The notes under the pieces: generated by a model
The model's input: the letters and a program-made list of their open reading frames with translations, nothing else
Database searches by the model: none
Told to the model about the DNA's origin: nothing
NCBI GenBank assembly: GCA_021781965.1
Contig: JAJXVU010000007.1
Location: 1 to 64,000 of the forward strand
Direction of reading: 5' to 3'
From: Pseudomonadota bacterium
GTDB lineage: Bacteria; Pseudomonadota; Gammaproteobacteria; UBA1113
Length of the DNA stretch: 64,000 nt
Shown here: in pieces, positions 45,183 through 54,504 of the stretch
Numbering within the stretch: position 1 is the stretch's first letter
Layout of the letters: each line of letters begins with the position of its first letter
Program-made: the position numbers and the translations under genes

Positions 45183-46583
45183 ATGACCGTACGCACTCGT
45201 TTTGCACCCAGCCCTACCGGCTATTTACACATAGGCGGCGCCCGTACGGCGCTGTACAGCTATTTATATGCCAAGCATTATGGTGGCAAATTTATTTTGC
45301 GCATAGAAGATACCGATCGCGAACGTTCTACGGATGAGGCCATACGTGCTATTTTGGAAGGCATGGAATGGCTGGGCTTAGAATGCGATGAAGGTCCATT
45401 TTATCAAACACACAATATAGCCCGTTACCAGGAAGTGCTGCAACAATTATTAGACACGGGGCATGCCTATCGTTGCTATTGTAGTAAAGAGCGCTTAGAA
45501 AAAATGCGCGAGGAACAAACGGCGAATAAACAAAAACCGCGCTACGATGGCTATTGCCGCGATCGTGAGCAAAACGCCAGCGAACCACATGTCATCCGTT
45601 TTAAGAACCCACAACTAGGCGATGTGGTAATAGACGATATGGTCTTGGGGAAAATCGTCTACGCTAATTCTGAATTGGACGACTTAATCATCGCTCGCAG
45701 CGACGGCATGCCTACGTATAATTTTACGGTAGTGGTAGACGATTGGGATATGAAGATCACTCATGTGATCCGTGGTAACGATCACGTCAACAATACGCCT
45801 AGACAAGTCAACTTATTTCTGGCCTTGGGCGCAACACCACCGCAGTATGGCCATCTGCCCATGATTTTAGACGAGCACGGCAAAAAATTATCGAAACGTA
45901 CGGGTGCCGCCAGTGTGATGGAGTACCGCGAGCAGGGTATTTTACCGCAAGCCTTACTCAATTATTTAGCGCGCTTAGGTTGGTCACATGGCGATCAAGA
46001 ATTATTCAGTATGGCGGAGATGATTGAATTTTTTAATGGCAACTCACTCTCTAAATCCGGTGCAGCTATTAATCCGCAAAAATTATTGTGGCTAAATCAG
46101 CATTACATGCAACACAGTGCCCTGGATGATTTAGTCAGCGAATTTGATTGGCAGCTGTTTCGCTTAGGCGTTAATGTTGAAAATAGCGCTGTAGAAACCA
46201 GCACCATCATCGCCGTGCAACGCGAACGCTGTAAAACGATAAAAGAAATGGCCGAGAAGAGTGTATTCTTTTATACTGACGTTACTGACTACGATGCTAA
46301 AGCCGTAGCCAGTCATATCGATGCAGATGCCTTGCGTCGTTTAACGTTGTTGCAAGAACACTTAGCCCTCATATCGCATTGGCAGGCGGAACACATACAC
46401 ACGTTGCTGCAAAAGTTATGTGCGCAAGAAGAGTGTAAGATGGGGCAGATTGCACAACCCTTGCGCATTGCTTTAACGGGAAATACCTTATCGCCGCCCA
46501 TAGATCAAACCGTTTATTTACTCGGTAAAGAAGTAGTGCAAAAGCGATTGCAACGATTTTTGGAAGGGCAGCGTTTGGCCTAG
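45183..46583 (+). CDS. gltX: Glutamyl-tRNA synthetase
   Basis: A 466-residue class I synthetase. RFAPSPTGYLHIGGARTALY has the HIGH-like HIGG, LRIEDTDRERS the glutamate/ATP region, CYCSKERLEKM and YDGYC the insertion with zinc cysteines, and KKLSKRTGAASV the KMSKS-like KLSKR. Activates glutamate on tRNA-Glu, and possibly on tRNA-Gln if the amidotransferase route is used. Its stop overlaps by four bases the stop of the convergent ankyrin gene. Confidence 0.97.
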   Translation: MTVRTRFAPSPTGYLHIGGARTALYSYLYAKHYGGKFILRIEDTDRERSTDEAIRAILEGMEWLGLECDEGPFYQTHNIARYQEVLQQLLDTGHAYRCYCSKERLEKMREEQTANKQKPRYDGYCRDREQNASEPHVIRFKNPQLGDVVIDDMVLGKIVYANSELDDLIIARSDGMPTYNFTVVVDDWDMKITHVIRGNDHVNNTPRQVNLFLALGATPPQYGHLPMILDEHGKKLSKRTGAASVMEYREQGILPQALLNYLARLGWSHGDQELFSMAEMIEFFNGNSLSKSGAAINPQKLLWLNQHYMQHSALDDLVSEFDWQLFRLGVNVENSAVETSTIIAVQRERCKTIKEMAEKSVFFYTDVTDYDAKAVASHIDADALRRLTLLQEHLALISHWQAEHIHTLLQKLCAQEECKMGQIAQPLRIALTGNTLSPPIDQTVYLLGKEVVQKRLQRFLEGQRLA

Positions 46584-47476
46584 GAATAACTCCAGCGGCG
46601 TGGACGCAATCTATCCGTATCCAAAAGAGCTTCATCTGAATCTGCTACGCCTCGTTCTGGCTCATCTGAATCTGGTTTGCGATAGTTGAATATAGGTGAG
46701 CTAAGATGAAGTATATGCGGCGTAATAAAAGTAGAACTTTTTAAATTGACTGTAACCGTATCTAACAATTGCTCCAACAGCAAAGTAAAATCCCTGGGAG
46801 CATTTGCGCACTTTAATATCGCCATAAGTTCGGAAGTAGTATTTATGCCAGATAAATTTGTTTGTACATGAGTTAATACCTTTTGAAAAGAAGGCGAAAA
46901 AGAACCTGGATTAGATTGCATTAATATGTGTGCTAGTGTAGGTAAAATTTCTTGAAGAAGATTTTTTTGTAACACGCACATTAAAAGTTGAAATGTTTCT
47001 TCTAACTTTTCAATTTGTTGTAAGAGTTCGTTTAGAAGCGACAGAGTCGCTTTTAATTCTTTGCTTTGTTTTAATATCGGCATTAATGTGGATTTAAATA
47101 TTTCATAGGTAATTTGTTGTAATACCTGTTCCAGAAGCGGCGTAAGATCTTTGCCCCATTTCTTTGTTAGTTGAGTGAGAAATACAGCAAAAAAATAGCT
47201 ATTTTGTGCGGCAAAATGTAATGCTGTTTGATTTCTACGAACCCCACCGAGAAAAAAGGGATCAGCTCCGTTTTCAATTAAAATTTCCCATATTTCTATG
47301 TTACCATTTCGTGCGGCCATGTGTAATAATGTCATATGACATTCGTTTTTAATCTTGACTAAAGAAGGTTTTTCCTTTAACTCTGCGTTAAATTCTTCTT
47401 CTTTTCCTACCGTTAGCATTAAATTAAGTAATCGGTCGAAGTCAAATATTTCAAACTCAGATGCGTGCGCGGCCAT
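46580..47476 (-). CDS. Ankyrin-repeat protein
   Basis: A 298-residue protein; ATG has AAGGA upstream. Two canonical ankyrin units in residues ~45-105 (MTLLHMAARNGNIEIWEILI; GGVRRNQTALHFAAQNSYFF). Residues ~110-240 are leucine-rich helices without repeat periodicity (LSLLNELLQQIEKLEETFQL). The tail is acidic and charged (DEPERGVADSDEALLDTD). Possible host-directed ankyrin protein. Convergent with gltX. Confidence 0.75.
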   Translation of the reverse strand: MAAHASEFEIFDFDRLLNLMLTVGKEEEFNAELKEKPSLVKIKNECHMTLLHMAARNGNIEIWEILIENGADPFFLGGVRRNQTALHFAAQNSYFFAVFLTQLTKKWGKDLTPLLEQVLQQITYEIFKSTLMPILKQSKELKATLSLLNELLQQIEKLEETFQLLMCVLQKNLLQEILPTLAHILMQSNPGSFSPSFQKVLTHVQTNLSGINTTSELMAILKCANAPRDFTLLLEQLLDTVTVNLKSSTFITPHILHLSSPIFNYRKPDSDEPERGVADSDEALLDTDRLRPRRWSYS

Positions 47477-47539
47477 TTTTTTTCCTTAGAATTATTATCG
47501 TATGATTCAAAAAAGTATTAGTGCATTGGTGCTAAAATC

Positions 47540-47564
47540 ACACTGTCAGTACTGCCGACAGTGT
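47540..47564 (+). terminator. Hairpin downstream of a divergent ankyrin start
   Basis: ACACTGTC (47540-47547) pairs with GACAGTGT (47557-47564), followed by TGTTTT. It could end a leftward-originating or short rightward transcript; the region 47477-47754 has no supported gene. Confidence 0.35.
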
Positions 47565-47754
47565 TGTTTTGCATGTAATTATTATGCTTTTAACTTCTCT
47601 CAAGGCTATAACGGGTTTTCGCTTGTAGAAATTTTCATAATAGAATTTATGAAGTTCACTACATTCTGTGCGAATTATACATAAAATATTATAGGAAGTG
47701 CATAGTAAGAATCTTTCAAGTAGTGCTTTTATGAGAAAAAGTGTGTTGCAAAAG

Positions 47755-47774
47755 ATAATATAACGTTATATTAT
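47755..47774. promoter_or_regulatory. 20-bp perfect palindrome, candidate KfrA operator
   Basis: ATAATATAACGTTATATTAT is a perfect 20-bp palindrome about 150 bp before the second kfrA-like gene. It shares the 13-mer TAACGTTATATTA with the palindrome region at 1683-1705. Confidence 0.6.
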
Positions 47775-47925
47775 GCAATCCGGTTTGCGTTAGATTAGAC
47801 CCCCTCAATTTAACGACCGAACGATTGTGGTTATATTTCATATTGTAGCGCAAGTTGTGCTCTGAAATAGGATTTCGCGAGCATGATGTACTTAATAGTA
47901 TTTCAACGGTAAAAAGGAGTAAAGA

Positions 47926-48993
47926 ATGGGCAGAATAGGGATTTCATACCAAGATGTGGCAACCGCCATACTCAAATTACAAGAACAAAGTAAACCGCCT
48001 ACTGTAGATAACGTCCGCGAAGTTCTAAAAACAGGCAGCAAAAGTACTATTGCGCGCTTGCTGCGTGAATGGAAACAACAACACGGTTTACTAAAAAACT
48101 ATAATGACGCTACCTTACCGACCGAACTAATGGCCGTGGTCAAAGAATTCTGGCTAAAGCTACAAAACAAAACCGATGGATCCATCGATAAGCATCAACA
48201 AGAATATGATGCCGCACGGCACGAAATCCAACAGCAGCTCAATCAATACAAAGCCAAAGATGCGGCATGGTGGAATCGAGTACAAGTCTTAGAAGAGAAA
48301 TTGAGGCTACAAAATGAAGATAATAAACAACTTAATGCCGCTCTCATAGCTGAACAGCAAGAAAAAATTGAAGCCACTAAACAGCTTCAAGCACTTCAAT
48401 CTCATCAATTAGAAACTGAAGCTGAAAATGAACGTCTACAACAGCTACTAAAACAGGCACAAACCAATCTAGAGCATTATCAAACTACAATACAGCAAAT
48501 ACACCTGGAGCACGAGGCTGTCATGAAACAGCAATATGCCGACCATGAGCAAAAACTATTACAACTACAACAACAGATTGAACACGTGACTCGTGAAAGG
48601 ACATTCTTGGAAGTTCGTTACGGAAGTTTAGATAAAGAATATGGTTTGTTGATGACAAAGCATGCCACGTTGGAATCGCAGGCCCAAGAATTGCAGACAA
48701 AACACAATAAATTGGAATTAGATTGTGCTAGAATAAGTCAAAATTACGCAAGGATATCACAAGACTGCAATGTACAGCGCCAAGCTTTAGAAGCCAAAAA
48801 TAATGAGTTGACTGAATGCCAACTTGGATTGGGGCTGGCTGAGCAGCATGTGGATTATTTACAAAACACTTTGTTTGCAACAGAAGATAAACTCATCGCT
48901 TTACAGGATGATTATCTGTCCGTATCACAGGAGAAGGCGAACTTGGAAGGGTACGTTAGGGAATTGCGGACAAGGTGGGTTGGGGGACAGTAA
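47926..48993 (+). CDS. KfrA-like DNA-binding coiled-coil protein (copy 2)
   Basis: A 355-residue protein, paralogous over its full length to that at 1877. N-terminal domain (VATAILKLQEQSKPPTVDNV, GSKSTIARLLREWKQQHG) and the same long coiled coil; many identical segments remain, such as LREWKQQ, HQQEYDA and LNQYKAKD. RBS AAAGGAGT. Upstream sits a palindrome sharing its core with that of copy 1, so both may bind the same operator, form mixed oligomers or regulate each other. Role unknown; plasmid KfrA is an autorepressor with a structural coiled coil. Confidence 0.8.
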   Translation: MGRIGISYQDVATAILKLQEQSKPPTVDNVREVLKTGSKSTIARLLREWKQQHGLLKNYNDATLPTELMAVVKEFWLKLQNKTDGSIDKHQQEYDAARHEIQQQLNQYKAKDAAWWNRVQVLEEKLRLQNEDNKQLNAALIAEQQEKIEATKQLQALQSHQLETEAENERLQQLLKQAQTNLEHYQTTIQQIHLEHEAVMKQQYADHEQKLLQLQQQIEHVTRERTFLEVRYGSLDKEYGLLMTKHATLESQAQELQTKHNKLELDCARISQNYARISQDCNVQRQALEAKNNELTECQLGLGLAEQHVDYLQNTLFATEDKLIALQDDYLSVSQEKANLEGYVRELRTRWVGGQ

Positions 48994-49061
48994 TCAAACA
49001 TTTCAATCAATGATAATATAAACGTTAATTTATTTTGTAGAAAAATGTATCAGAGTAGTAT

Positions 49062-49493
49062 ATGATAAGAAAAATAATTATAACAGATAATGAACGTAAT
49101 TTAAATGAAATAACACTAAGCTCCTTTAAGGTTTTTTTTGTGTTCAAACAAGGTTGTGACATATCTTATATCCGAGCTTTTAAACAAATGTTTTTGATCA
49201 ACAAACAAGCCGCGAATTCAATTGGAAAATACAATTATAGTGTAAGTGAGCATTCAAATAGGATTCTTATAACAGGTAATGTGAGCAATACTATAGATGT
49301 GTTAATTACTTTCGACCTTTTTAATAAAACAATTACTGAAGAGCTTGAAAGACTAAAACTATTTTTTAATAACAAAGGAAACAACTGTTTTTTTACTGGG
49401 GCAGACAGTGTAGATGATTCAGAAAATTCAGATATGGACACCCTCGCCGAAGATAACGATGAACCACAAAATGTTCATTCCTACAATTCGTAA
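49062..49493 (+). CDS. Orphan small protein with acidic tail
   Basis: A 143-residue protein; the ATG at 49062 has no strong ribosome-binding site. Predicted alpha/beta with one hydrophobic strand-rich stretch (SSFKVFFVFKQGC). The last ~35 residues are very acidic (DSVDDSENSDMDTLAEDNDE). It follows the second kfrA-like gene by 68 bp. No family recognised. Confidence 0.5.
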   Translation: MIRKIIITDNERNLNEITLSSFKVFFVFKQGCDISYIRAFKQMFLINKQAANSIGKYNYSVSEHSNRILITGNVSNTIDVLITFDLFNKTITEELERLKLFFNNKGNNCFFTGADSVDDSENSDMDTLAEDNDEPQNVHSYNS

Positions 49494-49502
49494 ACCCTCT
49501 TG

Positions 49503-49746
49503 TTAATCGCCCCAGGAAACTTTTAAGATGGTCGCAGTTTGAGGCACAATCGATATCTCTTCTTTTTTGCTCTTATAAGAAATAGCAGCGGTAAGGGTTA
49601 AGACAGAGCAGACTATAATATACAATGCCGGCGCATCGGCTCTATGGAAGAATTTGATTAATTCAGCGAAGGCTAATGGCGCATCTGTATTAATAGTATC
49701 TTGGTGCGTTTTAAGAATAATAGAAGGGCCTTCAGACTTCTTCTAT
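49503..49746 (-). pseudogene. MFS transporter, C-terminal fragment
   Basis: The minus strand reads AELIKFFHRADAPALYIIVC, then SVLTLTAAISYKSKKEE and ends ILKVSWGD. This matches the last membrane helix and cytoplasmic end of MFS transporters of the ProP/KgtP kind ('L-x-x-x-t-x-x-x-x-P-a-l-Y-l-x-x-x-a-x-x-t-l-x-a'). The frame is closed upstream by a stop where the hydrolase gene ends, so ~80 residues remain. Confidence 0.6.
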
Positions 49747-50594
49747 CCAAACACCTCAATGATAGCCTTATTCCATTGTTCTTCTTGTTCAAGATTGGAT
49801 AAATGCCCCGCATTTTTGATGACGACCAATTGACTATTTTTAGCAAGGGCATGCATATCATGACTTTGCTGTGATGAAACCAGCATATCTTGCTCTCCAG
49901 TAATGATCAAAACCGGCAATGAGGTCGCAGCCAGAGTGCTAGACATATCTTCACGCAAAGCCATACCTCGTAATGCAGATGCAATACCGGTTGCAGACTG
50001 TTTCTGCATAATATCATGCAAGAATGATTTTGTTTTTTCAGAGGCTTGTGATGATAAAGCTTTAGGCATGAATCCGTTGATTAAACTTTCTGTTCCATGT
50101 TCAAGGACATCTTGTGCCGAAGCTTCGCGTTTCTTTTTGATATCGGCATTGTCTGCAATGGATTGAGTATCTGCAAGTATTAGACCATTAACTTTTTCTG
50201 GGTATGCGTTCAAGAATGCCAAAGAGATATATCCCCCCATTGATTCGCCACCAATAATGGCATGCTGTATATGCAAATGATTGAGTAGTGCATTTACTTC
50301 ATCGGCATATTGAACCATAGTAATAGCTTTACCATCGGTAGGGGAGGATTCACCAAATCCCCACAGATCTAATGTAATGACACGGAAATGTTTTTTAAGA
50401 GGGTCTATTTGTTGATTCCAGAGTTGTTTGTCGGTAGGGAAAGCATGTATTAGTACAAGCGGTTTTCCAGAACCTGTATCTGTGTAGGAAATTGTTTTAT
50501 GATCAACAATAAGCTTATTAGCAAAACAAGTAGAAATTGTAACCATAAATATTAATATTCCTTTTAAAATTAGCCTAGCAGTTATAGAGGACAT
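49743..50594 (-). CDS. Exported alpha/beta hydrolase
   Basis: A 283-residue protein with an N-terminal signal-like segment (LILKGILIFMVTISTCFA). The hydrolase core has LVLIHAFPTDKQLWNQQ (oxyanion hole), GGESMGGYIS with the nucleophilic Ser, LIITGEQDMLV with the catalytic Asp, and NAGHLSNLEQ with the catalytic His, all in order. Substrate unknown; the nearest-looking relatives are BioH- and haloperoxidase-like esterases. Its periplasmic or extracellular location is an inference from the leader. It sits between two MFS fragments. Confidence 0.85.
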   Translation of the reverse strand: MSSITARLILKGILIFMVTISTCFANKLIVDHKTISYTDTGSGKPLVLIHAFPTDKQLWNQQIDPLKKHFRVITLDLWGFGESSPTDGKAITMVQYADEVNALLNHLHIQHAIIGGESMGGYISLAFLNAYPEKVNGLILADTQSIADNADIKKKREASAQDVLEHGTESLINGFMPKALSSQASEKTKSFLHDIMQKQSATGIASALRGMALREDMSSTLAATSLPVLIITGEQDMLVSSQQSHDMHALAKNSQLVVIKNAGHLSNLEQEEQWNKAIIEVFG

Positions 50595-51109
50595 TGATCG
50601 TATTTCCTTTCAAAGTGATGTTGCTGCATTAAGATCTTCCAAGAGTAAAATCGGGAGATGGGAAAATGCTAACTTTACCTCTTTAGTTGGGAGAATTGAC
50701 TTTCTAAACTCATGGAATATTTAACTTCTTCATAAGTGCAGCAGAAAGAGTACCATTACTTTGATTGGATTTCATTTTAATTGTCTCGCATGTTGAAAAA
50801 GTTTATATCAGCAAAAATTGTACCATAAAGTGATATAACACATAAGATTCGACCGGTTGCTTCTATATGGAATGCTTGCACACTTTATCATTATTAACAG
50901 CTTGCCAGCCAATTTGTTTTATTTTAGCGCTAGGGCGGGTCCTTGTGCTGATCGCGAATTACCCTTTCTAATAATTCTGTGAAGGTTTTAAAATGTTTGC
51001 TTCTTTGGGTGCAATGGATATCTCTTCTTTATACCGCAAAATCTAAAGCTTTACATTCAAAGGAAATAATTGTATAAATACGCTTTAACAAAAAAGAGGA
51101 GCTCCTTAT
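50595..51109. other. 515-bp region between divergent genes
   Basis: Holds the MFS remnant described separately and a 21-codon minus-strand ATG frame at 50710-50775 (MKSNQSNGTLSAALMKKLNI) without a strong ribosome-binding site. No promoter stands out beyond the GAGGAG before the gene at 51110. Confidence 0.3.
50968..51042 (-). pseudogene. Second MFS C-terminal remnant
   Basis: The minus strand reads YKEEISIAPKEANILKPSQN before a stop, aligning with YKSKKEEISIVPQTATILKV of the fragment at 49503-49746. Only about 24 codons survive. It indicates that two related transporter genes once flanked the hydrolase. Confidence 0.5.
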
Positions 51110-52846
51110 ATGGCAGCGGATGCAAAAGATGTTAACAACTCTATTTATCATCAAATTTGTAAACAGTATGCTTCTGGATTTAAGCTAATGTTACAGGATT
51201 GTGTCGAGTTAACTATATCTAATGAACAGTTAATTAATATGTTAATGGGACATTGGGCAAAGAAGGTTTTACTTAGCAATCATTATGAGCTTAATAAATG
51301 GAAAAATATTATTTTTCATTCTTATGCCCTTATAAGAGATGCTAGAGGAGCTGGATTAGAACATTTACGCGCTCGAGCTACCATAATGGAACAAAAATTT
51401 GGCGCCGGTGAACATTATGAAGCCAATCTAATTAGGTTCAATCTAGGCGGAAGAATAATGGAATTTTATAATCCTTCTTCTTGCTATATTTATGATAGGG
51501 GAACTGAAGATCAGCAGGAATTAGATTTGGGTCATGCTTTTAATGATCCTAACATGGGCATATTTGGTTTTTTTATGGGGAAAAAGGAAGAAAAGATTAC
51601 TAATGCTATTAATCAATCTGGAAGCGCTGTTAAAGGCACTAAAGAAGGTCAAGAAAAACTCAAACGAAAACTATCTTCTAGGCTTGGTAGTTTAGATATA
51701 GATGCATCGGATGCTGTTTTAAAACCAGATGTAGCGACTTCATCAAGCACTAAGAGTAAAGATGCGCAGATAGGATATGGTATTATACAAAAAAACATTA
51801 TTGAGCATATGAGAGCAAACCAATTAAATGATGCGCAAGTTGCAAGAATGGCTAAATTAATATTGTTAGGCTGGGAGTCATTAAATGGTTTCGCAGCGTC
51901 TGTAGCTAAAGACTATATGGACGAGGAGGGCTTAGATAAGCTTACTGCTATTAGAAGAACACAACTTAACTATCATCCTGATCTTGATAAGATGCCTAAA
52001 GAATTACCATTGCTTTTAGCTTGTTGGTTTGTTGCTGAAACAAGTAGAAACCCGCTTAGTTTTTATGTATCTTTAATGTTGCTTGATTTAATAGAAGTCG
52101 GTGCCAAATTGCCGGATGGCAGTTTAATTACTTGGGCGAGCGTTATATTTCACCCCGAATATTTAGATGATGCATTACCTGCAGAAAGAAAAAGAGAACT
52201 TATACGTATAGGTGGGTTACATCCCATGTCTCATAAAGACTCATACACTGAATTTAAAGGCAATAAATATCAAAAAGGTCCTCCATTAGGTTTGGTTAAT
52301 ATTAAATCTTCTCTAATTGTTATATCATGGATGAAAGCTTTCCCTAATAACATTTCTTCTGATAACATATCTTTTCTAAGTAAAGAATCGCTTGATGTGA
52401 TTGAGAAAAGGATTCTTATTACAGATCAAGAAGCTTTCTCTAGAAATTGGGTATTCAATTGTATAGGTAAAAATGCTTTAGAAAATGATTTAACTGAAGA
52501 ACAATATTGTGTTTTGTTAGATGAAATAAATGGTTATTTACGCTTTTTGTGCCCCCCCTCTGAAGAGCCAAGAATTCTGTCAAAAGAAAGTAGCTTTAAT
52601 GAAAAGACTAGAGATCATTCAGAAGAAAATGAATATTCTGATTACAGCAATGATGAAGATTATATTGAGCTAGACTTTGAAAGTTTAGATAAAGTACAAG
52701 GTAACGAAGCAGCCGCTGCAATACCATCTTCACCTTCAGAACCCCGCTTGTCAGAAATTACCGGTAATCCATTTTCGAGATTTCATCATCAATCAAATCG
52801 TGACAAAAGCCAAAATTCAGAGGGTTCACCAGCGCTGAGAAACTAA
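51110..52846 (+). CDS. Orphan protein, distant paralogue of the protein at 13441
   Basis: A 578-residue protein with GAGGAG before ATG. No known domain. Residues ~230-430 share their pattern with the minus-strand protein at 13441-14658: NDAQVARMAKLILLGWES, VSLMLLDLIEVG, a GG-x-x-P block and GLVNIKSSLIVISWMKA. The C-terminal ~90 residues are acidic and Ser-rich, as in many type IV-secreted effectors (SEENEYSDYSNDEDYIELDF). No signal peptide or membrane helix. It ends before a strong terminator at 52925-52951. Function unknown. Confidence 0.65.
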   Translation: MAADAKDVNNSIYHQICKQYASGFKLMLQDCVELTISNEQLINMLMGHWAKKVLLSNHYELNKWKNIIFHSYALIRDARGAGLEHLRARATIMEQKFGAGEHYEANLIRFNLGGRIMEFYNPSSCYIYDRGTEDQQELDLGHAFNDPNMGIFGFFMGKKEEKITNAINQSGSAVKGTKEGQEKLKRKLSSRLGSLDIDASDAVLKPDVATSSSTKSKDAQIGYGIIQKNIIEHMRANQLNDAQVARMAKLILLGWESLNGFAASVAKDYMDEEGLDKLTAIRRTQLNYHPDLDKMPKELPLLLACWFVAETSRNPLSFYVSLMLLDLIEVGAKLPDGSLITWASVIFHPEYLDDALPAERKRELIRIGGLHPMSHKDSYTEFKGNKYQKGPPLGLVNIKSSLIVISWMKAFPNNISSDNISFLSKESLDVIEKRILITDQEAFSRNWVFNCIGKNALENDLTEEQYCVLLDEINGYLRFLCPPSEEPRILSKESSFNEKTRDHSEENEYSDYSNDEDYIELDFESLDKVQGNEAAAAIPSSPSEPRLSEITGNPFSRFHHQSNRDKSQNSEGSPALRN

Positions 52847-52924
52847 TTTTTTTGAAAAAGAAAATGCTTTGATTCAGCGTCTAGCCCTGGCCGTACCTGG
52901 TGGAATATCGCTATAAGAGTACAG

Positions 52925-52951
52925 AGAGGCTTCCAATGAAGCCTCTTTATT
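52925..52951 (+). terminator. Rho-independent terminator
   Basis: AGAGGCTTC (52925-52933), loop CAAT, GAAGCCTCT (52938-52946), then TTATT. A nine-bp perfect stem with a short T tract; closes the gene at 51110. Confidence 0.75.
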
Positions 52952-53010
52952 GACTAAACAATAACCTGAAGGATACAATGCTGCCAGAGTAAGAATTGAC
53001 AAGGCATACT

Positions 53011-54426
53011 ATGAGTTTACAGCGTTCACTGAATTCCAGGCAGATCAGCATGATAGCTATCGGCGGCTCTATTGGCACCGGATTATTTTTAGCCAGTGGC
53101 AGCACTATTCATGATGCAGGTCCCGGCGGTGCCGTGCTAGCTTATGCCATTATGGGTGTTATGGTCTATTTCTTGATGACCAGCTTGGGAGAAATGTCCG
53201 CCTTTATGCCCACCTCGGGTTCTTTTTATACCTATTGTGCACGCTTTGTGGATCCCGCCTTAGGTTTTGCCATGGGCTTTAATTACTGGTACAACTGGGC
53301 TATTACGGTGGCAGCTGAGATTGTAGCAGCTACCGTAGTGATGAAATTCTGGTTTCCCGATGCTTCTCCTTTTCTATGGAGTGGACTATTTTTAAGCCTT
53401 TTTGTAGGTCTTAATATTTTTTCAGCGAAGGGCTTTGGTGAAGCGGAATATTGGTTGTCACTCATTAAAGTGATGGTAGTGGTTAGCTTTATTATTATAG
53501 GCGGCGCCATGATTTTCGGCTGGACTAGCCACGAAAGTGTAGGTTTTGCCTATTGGCAAATGGATGGCGCGCCTTTTCATGGCGGATTTTGGGCGTTGTT
53601 TGGTGTTTTTATGGTGGTAGGGTTTTCGTTTCAGGGCACTGAACTCATTGGTGTAGCCGCAGGTGAAAGCGAAAATCCCAAAAAAACTATCCCATCGGCC
53701 ATCAAAAAAGTATTTTGGCGCATAGTTCTTTTCTACATTTTGGCCATATTAGTGATTAGCTTTTTAATTCCTTATACCTCGAATGAACTCATGGGTGGCG
53801 ATATTGCGACTAGTCCATTCACATTGGTCTTCAAGAACAGTGGCATTACTTTTGTGGCCAACTTGATGAATGGCGTTATTTTGGTTGCTATTTTGTCCGC
53901 AGGAAATTCAGGCATGTATGCCTCTACACGTATGTTGTGGTATTTATCGCATCAAAAACATGTCCCCCAAATTTTTTCAAAAGTAAGTAGCCGTGGGATC
54001 CCTATTCCCGCTTTATTAGCCACTGCAGCGGTAGGGATGTTGGCTTTCCTCTGTTCTGCTTTCGGCAATGGCATTGTCTATCTTTGGCTATTAAACGCAT
54101 CCAGTTTATCTGGCTTTATTGCCTGGTTGGGAATTGCCATAAGCCATTATAGGTTCAGAAAAGCCTACGTTCTGCAAGGAAATAGTATAAAAGATTTGCC
54201 TTATGTCGCTAAAGGATATCCTTATGCACCGCTTATTGCTTTTGCTTTATGTATTGTTATTATTGCCGGACAAAATTACAGTGCGTTGATGAAAAATCAC
54301 ATCGATTGGGAAGGTATTTTGGTATCTTATACCGGTGTATTTGTATTCCTCGTACTATGGCTAGGCTATAAATTTTCCAATAAGACAAAAATGGTCAAAC
54401 TGCATGAGTGTGATTTTAAGGTTTAA
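53011..54426 (+). CDS. Amino-acid permease of the APC superfamily
   Basis: Start at ATG 53011 (TTG at 52996 is an alternative) gives 471 residues with twelve hydrophobic segments. ISMIAIGGSIGTGLFLASG is the N-terminal APC consensus, FMVVGFSFQGTELIGVAAGE the sixth helix loop and LSAGNSGMYASTRMLWYL the eighth. It best fits the AAT family (lysine, aromatic amino acid and GABA permeases). The length and GESENPKKTIP motif are typical, but specificity cannot be read. Amino-acid import fits a host-associated lifestyle. Confidence 0.9.
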   Translation: MSLQRSLNSRQISMIAIGGSIGTGLFLASGSTIHDAGPGGAVLAYAIMGVMVYFLMTSLGEMSAFMPTSGSFYTYCARFVDPALGFAMGFNYWYNWAITVAAEIVAATVVMKFWFPDASPFLWSGLFLSLFVGLNIFSAKGFGEAEYWLSLIKVMVVVSFIIIGGAMIFGWTSHESVGFAYWQMDGAPFHGGFWALFGVFMVVGFSFQGTELIGVAAGESENPKKTIPSAIKKVFWRIVLFYILAILVISFLIPYTSNELMGGDIATSPFTLVFKNSGITFVANLMNGVILVAILSAGNSGMYASTRMLWYLSHQKHVPQIFSKVSSRGIPIPALLATAAVGMLAFLCSAFGNGIVYLWLLNASSLSGFIAWLGIAISHYRFRKAYVLQGNSIKDLPYVAKGYPYAPLIAFALCIVIIAGQNYSALMKNHIDWEGILVSYTGVFVFLVLWLGYKFSNKTKMVKLHECDFKV

Positions 54427-54504
54427 GGTTAGCGCAGCTACAATAGTTTACACTCAACGTCATAAACTGTATAAATAGACTTTATTGATTGAGAGACGTT
54501 TAAA

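Noticed and set aside
47502-47684. 60-codon plus-strand frame between ankyrin and kfrA genes
   Set aside because: No ribosome-binding site, odd Cys/Tyr-rich composition, and it crosses a hairpin; likely chance.
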